Shown here: piece by piece, positions 49,414-53,495 of the stretch
How the letters are laid out: every line of letters starts with the position of its first letter
Numbering within the stretch: the stretch's first letter is position 1
Source of the DNA: a virus
Direction: 5' to 3' (one strand)
IMG/VR virus record: IMGVR_UViG_3300046318_000188
Location: 1-64,000 of that record
DNA length: 64,000 nucleotides
The notes under the pieces: model-generated
The model's database searches: none
What the model saw: the letters and a program-made list of their open reading frames with translations, nothing else
Told to the model about the DNA's origin: nothing
Program-made: the position numbers and the translations under genes

Positions 49414-49526
49414 TATTGAAGCACATTTAAACCTTAACAGGTCGGTATTGGTAAGCCAAAACCTCTATTAGTAAGTTCGAGAATTTATTAGTAAGTTTAT
49501 TTCACCTTAATGTGTTTCAATATGGT
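49410..49526 (+). ncRNA. Inter-tRNA hairpin element E2
   Basis: ACCATATTGAAGCACATT (49410-49427) pairs with AATGTGTTTCAATATGGT (49509-49526): 18 bp with one G-U. The interior has an AATTTATTAGTAAG/CTATTAGTAAG direct repeat and a GTTCGAG T-loop-like motif. The left arm starts in the ACCA of tRNA-Glu. Confidence 0.65.
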
Positions 49527-49677
49527 AAGTAATGGCAAAAAATATAATATTGTTCTTTTTAATCTTGCTAATATCGCGGTTAGTGGGTGACATAAGAAAA
49601 ATGTTAAACAAGTATGCGACCTAGAAGCGGGTGGACAAACGTGACTGTGGGCCACCAAGGTAGTCAACATTACATAC
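49525..49677 (+). ncRNA. Structured spacer element E2b
   Basis: Closed by GTAAGTAATG (49525-49534) and CATTACATAC (49668-49677), 9 of 10 bp. Interior includes TATAAT, a boxA-like GTTCTTTTTAAT (49552-49563), TGACT/AGTCA and GGTGG/CCACC pairings. No tRNA or ORF seen. Confidence 0.45.
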
Positions 49678-49752
49678 TATATTGAAACATATTAGATCAG
49701 TGACCGTTCCGACAGGTGCGGCGACATTAAAGTGAGTGTGTTTCAATATGGT
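49676..49752 (+). ncRNA. Inter-tRNA hairpin element E3
   Basis: ACTATATTGAAACATA (49676-49691) pairs with TGTGTTTCAATATGGT (49737-49752), 16 bp with two G-U. Short 45-nt interior with GTTCCGACAG shared with E1. Confidence 0.65.
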
Positions 49753-49753
49753 A

Positions 49754-49878
49754 ATATCTGAAGCATAGCAAGTGATGCTAGAGGTAGGGGTAAGCATTGA
49801 ACTCGAGATAGGTGCTTATGAGTAACTCGACCGGTCTCACCCGGTGAAGCGTATTGCAACCATACGCCAGATACACCA
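49754..49878 (+). ncRNA. tRNA-like element with encoded ACCA
   Basis: 125 nt. ATATCTG at the 5' end pairs (6 of 7) with CAGATAC followed by ACCA, like an acceptor stem; GCAT..ATGC forms a D-arm-like hairpin; GCGTAT/ATACGC around TGCAACC imitates a T-arm but lacks TTCRA. Between them are about 69 nt with two more stems (GTAAGCA/TGCTTAT and ACCGG/CCGGT) instead of a normal anticodon arm. No anticodon can be assigned. Confidence 0.45.
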
Positions 49879-49949
49879 TATTAAAACACACTTCAGGCGG
49901 GGAGGCTCCGCTCCAAATATCAAAGTGAGGTAGTGTGTTTCAATATGGT
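49875..49949 (+). ncRNA. Inter-tRNA hairpin element E4
   Basis: ACCATATTAAAACACACT (49875-49892) pairs with AGTGTGTTTCAATATGGT (49932-49949), 17 of 18 bp. The left arm starts in the ACCA of the tRNA-like element. Interior GCGG..CCGC hairpin. Confidence 0.65.
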
Positions 49950-50002
49950 ATGACTCTGCTGGGTATGAATCAGATTCTCCGGCGGGTAAGTTACTACCAT
50001 AT
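49943..50002 (+). ncRNA. Structured spacer element E4b
   Basis: ATATGGTA (49943-49950) pairs with TACCATAT (49995-50002); inside, CTGCTGG pairs with CCGGCGG (7 bp, two G-U). It shares its left arm with the right arm of E4, so E4 and E4b are alternative folds. Confidence 0.45.
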
Positions 50003-50009
50003 CAAATTT

Positions 50010-50084
50010 GGTTCGTTCATATAACGGTAATTATGCTGGACTGTCTATCCGGATACAGGAGTTCGATTCTCCTACGAACCGCCA
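50010..50084 (+). tRNA. tRNA-Asp(GUC)
   Basis: Acceptor GGTTCGT/ACGAACC, anticodon loop CTGTCTA, T-arm GGAG-TTCGATT-CTCC, encoded GCCA. Confidence 0.92.
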
Positions 50085-50092
50085 AGTTTTAT

Positions 50093-50170
50093 TGTCCGAG
50101 AGCAAGCAAGGTGTAGGCGCCTGACTGTTAATCAGGAATGAGTGAGGTTCGATTCCTCATCGGACAGCCA
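50093..50170 (+). tRNA. tRNA-Asn(GUU), copy 1
   Basis: Acceptor TGTCCGA/TCGGACA, anticodon stem CCTGA/TCAGG with loop CTGTTAA, T-loop TTCGATT, encoded GCCA. A second, dissimilar tRNA-Asn lies at 53375. Confidence 0.9.
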
Positions 50171-50179
50171 AGTTTCAAT

Positions 50180-50261
50180 GGTGTGGATGCTCTAATGGTA
50201 GGGCAGCGGGCTGTAAACCCGTGGCTTCGGCAAGTAGGTTCGATCCCTACCCACATCACCA
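50180..50261 (+). tRNA. tRNA-Tyr(GUA)
   Basis: Class II-like, 82 nt. Acceptor GGTGTGG/CCACATC, anticodon stem GCGGG/CCCGT with loop CTGTAAA, variable arm GGCTTCGGC, T-loop TTCGATC, encoded ACCA. Confidence 0.92.
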
Positions 50262-50269
50262 AGTTTTAT

Positions 50270-50347
50270 CTCAGTATAGGCTAGCCTGGTCAAGTCACTC
50301 CGTTTGGGGCGGAGAGTGCGTAAGTTCGAATCTTACTACTGAGACCA
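50270..50347 (+). tRNA. tRNA-Pro(UGG)
   Basis: Acceptor CTCAGTA/TACTGAG, anticodon stem CTCCG/CGGAG with loop TTTGGGG, T-loop TTCGAAT, encoded ACCA. Confidence 0.92.
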
Positions 50348-50450
50348 TATTGTAGTTGTAACGATATTACTACGTTGCTAGAAGCGTAGTCTGACGGCTG
50401 GTTAAGGATACACGGTGTCCACGGAATAAGGGAACCAGAATTTCGAGTGC
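50348..50450 (+). ncRNA. Structured spacer/leader before the MKPRN gene
   Basis: Starts TATTG like E elements but has no matching right arm. ACTACG/CGTAGT, CTGGTT/AACCAG and GGATAC/GTGTCC hairpins are visible. Followed immediately by an intrinsic terminator, so it may be a leader or a terminated small RNA. Confidence 0.4.
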
Positions 50451-50474
50451 TGACAGGTAAGCTGTCATCTTTTT
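50451..50474 (+). terminator. Intrinsic terminator inside the tRNA array
   Basis: TGACAG-gtaag-CTGTCA followed by TCTTTTT. It lies upstream of tRNA-Lys and the RBS aaaggag of the short ORF, so downstream tRNAs need antitermination or another promoter. Confidence 0.65.
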
Positions 50475-50488
50475 AAAGGAGAAGTAAA

Positions 50489-50671
50489 ATGAAACCAAGA
50501 AATATATTTGCCGTGTTGGCAAGTAAACGGAAGGCGGGCCCGCACCGCAAAAGCAATAAAGCTTTACGCAAGAAAGAAAAACAATCGGGGTATAATTCAA
50601 CGGCTAGAATATCCGGCTTTTACCCGGACTATCAGAGTTCGAATCTCTGTGCCTCGACCAGTTTATCTTAA
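50489..50671 (+). CDS. MKPRN-type small basic protein overlapping tRNA-Lys
   Basis: 60 codons behind AAAGGAGAAGTAAA. The N-terminal half MKPRNIFAVLASKRKAGPHR plus KSNKALRKKEKQ is the basic small-phage-protein type I recall starting MKPRN and ending soon after the Lys/Glu-rich helix. Here no stop follows; the frame continues through the complete tRNA-Lys gene (50586-50660) and ends at TAA 50669. The last 28 residues are thus tRNA sequence read as protein. Function unknown. Confidence 0.6.
   Translation: MKPRNIFAVLASKRKAGPHRKSNKALRKKEKQSGYNSTARISGFYPDYQSSNLCASTSLS
50586..50660 (+). tRNA. tRNA-Lys(UUU)
   Basis: Acceptor CGGGGTA/TGCCTCG (two G-U), anticodon stem TCCGG/CCGGA with loop CTTTTAC, T-arm CAGAG-TTCGAAT-CTCTG, encoded ACCA. 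It lies wholly inside the reading frame of the MKPRN gene, same strand. Confidence 0.92.
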
Positions 50672-50760
50672 AACATACTAACGCCAAAAACTGGCGGTCT
50701 AGCGTCAACTAGGCGAAACTGTATTTGACGATGCAGAGGATTAGTATGTTTCAAAATAAA
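50662..50760 (+). ncRNA. Inter-tRNA hairpin element E5
   Basis: TTTATCTTAAAACATACTAA (50662-50681) pairs with TTAGTATGTTTCAAAATAAA (50741-50760), 18 of 20 bp. The interior holds CGCC/GGCG and CGTCAA/TTGACG hairpins. A diverged member of the E family (core AAACATACT/AGTATGTTTC). Confidence 0.65.
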
Positions 50761-50766
50761 TTGTAA

Positions 50767-50841
50767 GCTCTCAAAACATAAATGGTGATGTGCTGGTTTT
50801 GTAATCCAGATAACTTGGTTCGATTCCGAGTGAGAGCACCA
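50767..50841 (+). tRNA. tRNA-Thr(UGU)
   Basis: Acceptor GCTCTCA/TGAGAGC, anticodon loop TTTGTAA with stem CTGGT/TCCAG (last pair mismatched), T-loop TTCGATT, encoded ACCA. Confidence 0.9.
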
Positions 50842-50846
50842 AATTT

Positions 50847-50918
50847 GGGCTGTGTGCAGGGGCACAAGGATGCTTTGCAAGCAACCTCTGGTCGGTTCGA
50901 TACCGACACGGTCCACCA
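50847..50918 (+). tRNA. tRNA-Ala(UGC)
   Basis: 72 nt with a reduced D-arm (GTGC-AGGG-GCAC). Acceptor GGGCTGT/ACGGTCC, anticodon loop TTTGCAA (A-A mismatch in stem), T-arm GTCGG-TTCGATA-CCGAC, encoded ACCA. Confidence 0.85.
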
Positions 50919-50923
50919 AACAT

Positions 50924-50998
50924 GGTAGTGTAGCATAATGGTCGTGCGCCTCCTTCATACGGAGAAAAGTATAAGTTCGAATCTTATCACTACCACCA
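50924..50998 (+). tRNA. tRNA-Met or -Ile(CAU), copy 1
   Basis: Acceptor GGTAGTG/CACTACC, anticodon loop TTCATAC, T-loop TTCGAAT, encoded ACCA. Whether it is elongator Met or lysidine-modified Ile2 depends on host TilS and cannot be decided here. Confidence 0.9.
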
Positions 50999-51095
50999 GT
51001 TTGTTAAGTTAAGTGCAGTAACATGGGTTGAGTGATCCTCTCAGCCGATTAACAACGGAGTTGGCCGTACCGTCTGCATACGAGCCCCAAATTAT
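50999..51095 (+). ncRNA. Structured spacer element E6
   Basis: TGCAG (51014-51018)/CTGCA (51074-51078) encloses GGTTGAG/CTCAGCC (7 bp, 7-nt loop) and ACGG/CCGT. Three-way-junction-like; no ORF. The flanking GTTAA..TTAAC lacks the long E stem. Confidence 0.4.
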
Positions 51096-51172
51096 GGGTC
51101 ATTAACATCAAATGGAAGATGCCTGTCTTACGAAGTCAGAAGTTGGGAGTTCGAATCTCTCATGACCCTCCA
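51096..51172 (+). tRNA. tRNA-Arg(ACG)
   Basis: Acceptor GGGTCAT/ATGACCC, anticodon loop TTACGAA with stem CTGTC/GTCAG (one U-U), T-arm GGGAG-TTCGAAT-CTCTC, encoded TCCA. A34 would require host TadA editing to inosine. Confidence 0.88.
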
Positions 51173-51179
51173 GTTTTAC

Positions 51180-51253
51180 ACCTAGGTAGCTCAATGGTAG
51201 AGCAATCGGCTGATAACCGATAGACAGAAGTTCAATTCTTCTTCTAGGTACCA
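51180..51253 (+). tRNA. tRNA-Ile(GAU)
   Basis: Acceptor ACCTAGG/TCTAGGT, anticodon stem ATCGG/CCGAT with loop CTGATAA, T-arm AGAAG-TTCAATT-CTTCT, encoded ACCA. Confidence 0.92.
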
Positions 51254-51371
51254 GAGCAGACCCACAGGATCCGCAAGGCTGTCAAACTCTTAACCTGTTA
51301 AAATAAACAAGAGTGAGTTCCGCCAGTAACTTTCACAAGGAGATGAGTTGAATAAACTCACTGGCAACTAT
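51254..51371 (+). ncRNA. Structured spacer element E9
   Basis: 118 nt without ORF between tRNA-Ile and tRNA-Trp. CCAGT..ACTGG encloses GAGTT-gaata-AACTC; ACTCTT..AAGAGT lies upstream. AAGGAG is present but followed by no plausible gene. Confidence 0.4.
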
Positions 51372-51446
51372 TTCTCGGTGGTGTTAACGGTAGCACACTG
51401 GTCTCCAAAACCATAAGTTGCGGTTCGAATCCGTACCGGGAAGCCA
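51372..51446 (+). tRNA. tRNA-Trp(CCA)
   Basis: Acceptor TTCTCGG/CCGGGAA, anticodon loop CTCCAAA, T-loop TTCGAAT, encoded GCCA. Confidence 0.92.
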
Positions 51447-51466
51447 TAATAATAAAAGGAGTTAGC

Positions 51467-51943
51467 ATGAAAAAGTTAGATATAGTAGAAGTCAAAAGAT
51501 TCATTGAAGCACAATCTGAAGATACTAAAATCTATCTTGGTGCTGACTCTGAAAGATTTGAAATCAAAGGTGAATGGTATGCTGACTACACATTAGCAGT
51601 AGTTGTTCATATTGATGGATGTCATGGTTGTAAAATCTTTGGTGAAGTTATTCGTGAAAGAGATTATGACCAAAAGAAAAATAAACCTGCTTTAAGATTG
51701 ATGAATGAAGTTTACAAAGTTTCAGATTTATTTCAATCTCTTGCGGATGTATTAGAAGATAGGTACGTTGAGGTACATTTAGATATTAACCCAAATGAAT
51801 TATATGGTTCATCTTGTGTAGTTCAACAAGCGATTGGTTATATCAAAGGTACTTGTAATGTTATACCTATGGTTAAACCAAAAGCTTTTGCTGCTTCATA
51901 TGCGGCAGATAGATTAAAGTTTGTTTTAGCTGAAGCAGCTTAA
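51467..51943 (+). CDS. RNase H-like DUF458 (YkuK-type) protein
   Basis: 158 residues inside the tRNA array, RBS aaaaggagttagc. KIYLGADSERF begins an RNase H-like strand with the first Asp; VEVHLDINPNELYGSSCVV gives another acidic pair; VKPKAFAASYAADRLKF is the C-terminal family motif. This is the DUF458 ribonuclease H-like family. Location between tRNA genes suggests a nuclease or binding function in RNA processing, an inference. Ends 4 nt before tRNA-His. Confidence 0.7.
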   Translation: MKKLDIVEVKRFIEAQSEDTKIYLGADSERFEIKGEWYADYTLAVVVHIDGCHGCKIFGEVIRERDYDQKKNKPALRLMNEVYKVSDLFQSLADVLEDRYVEVHLDINPNELYGSSCVVQQAIGYIKGTCNVIPMVKPKAFAASYAADRLKFVLAEAA

Positions 51944-51947
51944 CTAT

Positions 51948-52021
51948 GTGGCTCCTAGTGTAATGGTTGCACACTTGTCTGTGAAACAAGTAGAGAGGGT
52001 TCGATTCCCCGGTTCCACCCA
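51948..52021 (+). tRNA. tRNA-His(GUG)
   Basis: Anticodon stem CTTGT/ACAAG with loop CTGTGAA, discriminator C73 opposite an extra G-1, as in all tRNA-His, T-loop TTCGATT. Acceptor TGGCTCC/GGTTCCA has two adjacent mismatches (positions 4 and 5) and the T-stem is weak. Confidence 0.75.
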
Positions 52022-52030
52022 AAGGATATT

Positions 52031-52249
52031 ATGTATAGAGTAAAATGGATTAAAGATGTTTATGATAATGATGTAAAAGAATTTCATACTTTAGATGAAG
52101 CAATGAATTATGCAAAACAATTAGATATAACTGTTGAGATTAAAACTCCAGATTATACTGTTGTTGGTAAATTTGGAGTTGATTCAGTAGAAAATCTAAT
52201 TCTGCCGAATGGTGCAGAGTATGGATATGTAAAACGTAGATACAAGTAA
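52031..52249 (+). CDS. Small hypothetical protein, 72 aa
   Basis: RBS AAAGGATATT overlaps the tRNA-His 3' end. MYRVKWIKDVYDNDVKEFHTLDEAMNYAKQLDITVEIKTPDYTVVGKFGVDSV; alpha/beta, soluble. The VKEFHTLDEAMNYAKQL helix resembles small phage or DUF-type domains with an FxTLxEAxxxA pattern. No function. Ends 3 nt before tRNA-Val. Confidence 0.6.
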   Translation: MYRVKWIKDVYDNDVKEFHTLDEAMNYAKQLDITVEIKTPDYTVVGKFGVDSVENLILPNGAEYGYVKRRYK

Positions 52250-52252
52250 TAT

Positions 52253-52326
52253 GCCTCGGTAGTTTAATAGTAGAACACCGCTCTTACAAAGCGAAGACGG
52301 CGGAGCGTTACCGCAACGAGGTACCA
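52253..52326 (+). tRNA. tRNA-Val(UAC) with atypical T-arm
   Basis: Acceptor GCCTCGG/ACGAGGT (6 of 7), D-arm normal, anticodon loop CTTACAA. The T-region reads GCGG-AGCGTTA-CCGC, without the TTCRA loop. Encoded ACCA. May be a degenerate or recombined tRNA. Confidence 0.65.
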
Positions 52327-52328
52327 AT

Positions 52329-52404
52329 GCAACTTTAGCTGATGTGGTCATAGCGGTGGTCTGAAGAGCCATTGAACCAAGTTCGATCCTTGGAGGTTGC
52401 ACCA
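52329..52404 (+). tRNA. tRNA-Phe(GAA)
   Basis: Acceptor GCAACTT/AGGTTGC, anticodon loop CTGAAGA, T-arm CCAAG-TTCGATC-CTTGG, encoded ACCA. Confidence 0.92.
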
Positions 52405-52409
52405 GTTTT

Positions 52410-52483
52410 GCTCTTATAGTATAATGGCATTACACATCCTTGGTAAGGATGAAACACAAGTTCAATTCTTGTTAAGAGCACCA
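52410..52483 (+). tRNA. tRNA-Thr(GGU)
   Basis: Acceptor GCTCTTA/TAAGAGC, anticodon stem CATCC/GGATG with loop TTGGTAA, T-arm ACAAG-TTCAATT-CTTGT, encoded ACCA. Confidence 0.93.
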
Positions 52484-52485
52484 AT

Positions 52486-52562
52486 GCCCTTGTAGCGCAA
52501 TTGGTAGAGGCAATGGTCTTAGAAGCCATCAAGTGTCAGTTCGAATCTGACCAAGGGTACCA
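52486..52562 (+). tRNA. tRNA-Leu(UAG), short variable loop
   Basis: Acceptor GCCCTTG/CAAGGGT, anticodon stem ATGGT/GCCAT with loop CTTAGAA, T-arm GTCAG-TTCGAAT-CTGAC, encoded ACCA. Variable region only CAAGT, unlike normal class II bacterial tRNA-Leu. Confidence 0.85.
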
Positions 52563-52563
52563 A

Positions 52564-52640
52564 GCGGTTGTGATGGAAATGGTATACGTACCGGACTTAA
52601 AATTCGGGTTTTGTGGGTTCAAGTCCCACCTTCCGCACCA
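52564..52640 (+). tRNA. tRNA-Leu(UAA), short variable loop
   Basis: D-arm TGATGGAAATGGTATACGT and anticodon arm CCGGA-CTTAAAA-TTCGG are leucine-like; T-arm GTGGG-TTCAAGT-CCCAC; encoded ACCA. Variable region is only GTTTT. Acceptor GCGGTTG/CTTCCGC has two U-U mismatches. Confidence 0.82.
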
Positions 52641-52643
52641 AAT

Positions 52644-52698
52644 AACTTTACAATGATGTTGCTTTAACTTTACAATAGTGTTATAATAACTTTACAAT
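52644..52698 (+). repeat. Three AACTTTACAAT direct repeats, 22-nt period
   Basis: AACTTTACAAT at 52644, 52666 and 52688, exactly 22 nt apart, in the spacer between tRNA-Leu and tRNA-Arg. A TATAAT at 52682-52687 lies between copies 2 and 3, with TTGCTT 17 nt upstream. Confidence 0.85.
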
Positions 52699-52701
52699 AA
52701 A

Positions 52702-52776
52702 CTGGCTATAGTATAATGGAGAATACAGAAGGCTTCTACCCTTTTAATGTGGGTTCGATTCCTGCTAGCCAGACCA
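52702..52776 (+). tRNA. tRNA-Arg(UCU)
   Basis: Acceptor CTGGCTA/TAGCCAG, anticodon stem GAAGG/CCTTT with loop CTTCTAC, T-loop TTCGATT, encoded ACCA. Confidence 0.92.
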
Positions 52777-52781
52777 AATTT

Positions 52782-52856
52782 GGGCCGTTAGCATATCGGT
52801 AGATGCCGGCGACTCATAATCGTCAGAAGAAAGTTCGACTCTTTCACGGCCCACCA
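52782..52856 (+). tRNA. tRNA-Met or -Ile(CAU), copy 2
   Basis: Acceptor GGGCCGT/ACGGCCC, anticodon loop CTCATAA, T-arm GAAAG-TTCGACT-CTTTC, encoded ACCA. Different from copy 1 in stems, so one of the two may be Ile2. Confidence 0.9.
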
Positions 52857-52873
52857 AGTTTACCATAATGTTG

Positions 52874-52902
52874 TTGACAAAGTTGTATAAGTATAGTATA
52901 GT
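52874..52902 (+). promoter_or_regulatory. sigma70-type promoter TTGACA-17-TATAGT in tRNA array
   Basis: Perfect -35 TTGACA 52874-52879, 17-nt spacer, -10 TATAGT 52897-52902; serves the last tRNAs and the small gene at 53085. Confidence 0.65.
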
Positions 52903-52922
52903 TACTACTTGAACGAAATATG

Positions 52923-52987
52923 CGGTGTGTGATAGCACGATTCGAGATACCCTCTTGAATTATCTGAGCAAAGCAGACCACCGCTCC
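52923..52987 (+). ncRNA. tRNA-like rod with CCA end
   Basis: GCGGTG pairs with CACCGC and is followed by TCCA; inside, ATTCGAGA-taccc-TCTTGAAT is an 8-bp hairpin. No T-loop or anticodon arm fits, so it is not a normal tRNA although its ends imitate the flanking tRNA-Gly genes. Confidence 0.45.
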
Positions 52988-52995
52988 AAATTTAT

Positions 52996-53069
52996 GCGGG
53001 TATGATGTAAAGGTAACCTGAGTCCTTGCCAAGGACTATTTGAGAGTTCGATTCTCTCTGCCCGCTCCA
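52996..53069 (+). tRNA. tRNA-Gly(GCC)
   Basis: Acceptor GCGGGTA/TGCCCGC, anticodon stem AGTCC/GGACT with loop TTGCCAA, T-arm GAGAG-TTCGATT-CTCTC, encoded TCCA. Confidence 0.93.
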
Positions 53070-53084
53070 CTAAAAGGAATTGTT

Positions 53085-53288
53085 ATGGCTGCTGTAAAAT
53101 CTAAAAAGAAGAATCCAATGTTAACCAAGAATGGTAAACAGCGATTAGGTCCTTTGAACATTGAACAATTGTCTAAAATGTTAGATGGTGCTCGCAAGAA
53201 ACATATTCCTAAAATCAAGAAAGCCATTGCAAAGCGATTACAAACGCAACAGTTTGGCAAAGATGCAGAGCCAGTAGTTTCAGAATAA
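53085..53288 (+). CDS. Small basic protein, 67 aa
   Basis: Start ATG 53085 behind AAAAGGAATTGTT; the in-frame upstream codons are tRNA sequence. Starts MAAVKSKKKNPMLTKNGKQRLGPLNIEQLSKMLDGARKKHIPKIKKAIAKRLQ. Very Lys-rich with a central helix, a nucleic-acid-binding appearance. Related short basic phage proteins with KKNPMLTKxGKxRLGPLNxxQL are known to me from aquatic phages, function unknown. Confidence 0.6.
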   Translation: MAAVKSKKKNPMLTKNGKQRLGPLNIEQLSKMLDGARKKHIPKIKKAIAKRLQTQQFGKDAEPVVSE

Positions 53289-53294
53289 AAATTT

Positions 53295-53368
53295 GCGGGA
53301 TTAGTTTAATGGTAAAACTAGAGGTTTCCAACCTTTCGTTGTCAGTTCGATTCTGTCATCCCGCTCCA
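53295..53368 (+). tRNA. tRNA-Gly(UCC), copy 1
   Basis: Acceptor GCGGGAT/ATCCCGC, anticodon stem AGAGG/CCTTT with loop TTTCCAA, T-loop TTCGATT, encoded TCCA. A duplicate with compensatory changes lies at 57718. Confidence 0.92.
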
Positions 53369-53374
53369 GTTTGT

Positions 53375-53450
53375 TGGCATATAGCTCAGTTGGTAGAGCA
53401 CCGGACTGTTAATCCGTAGGTCCTTGGTTCGAGCCCAAGTTTGCCAGCCA
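53375..53450 (+). tRNA. tRNA-Asn(GUU), copy 2
   Basis: Very like cellular tRNA-Asn in D-arm and anticodon region (TAGCTCAGTTGGTAGAGC; CCGGA-CTGTTAA-TCCGT). Acceptor TGGCATA/TTTGCCA has one U-U. T-loop TTCGAGC, encoded GCCA. Confidence 0.9.
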
Positions 53451-53495
53451 TATATAAGTGTTGTAATATGTTTATTTTATTAAGAAGGAATTGAA

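Noticed and set aside
49410-49526. Retron-like ncRNA (long terminal inverted repeats around a structured core)
   Set aside because: No reverse transcriptase gene is encoded in the window, and several elements with the same stem occur in tandem between tRNAs.
49521-49677. tmRNA, RNase P RNA or 6S RNA
   Set aside because: None of their conserved core motifs could be recognised.
48932-50760. CRISPR array
   Set aside because: Repeats are inverted arms of hairpins with irregular spacing and no uniform spacers; no cas genes.
50668-50958. 96-aa minus-strand ORF and other minus ORFs across the tRNA array (48750, 49136, 50370, 52196, 52335)
   Set aside because: They run antisense through tRNA genes and repeat the same T-loop-derived peptide; no RBS.
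52486-52562. Amber suppressor tRNA
   Set aside because: The anticodon is UAG, which reads CUA (Leu); an amber suppressor would need CUA.
53040-53085. Longer N-terminus of the small basic protein beginning in tRNA-Gly
   Set aside because: The upstream codons are tRNA T-arm sequence and the ATG at 53085 has its own RBS; contrast with the MKPRN gene where no internal alternative exists.
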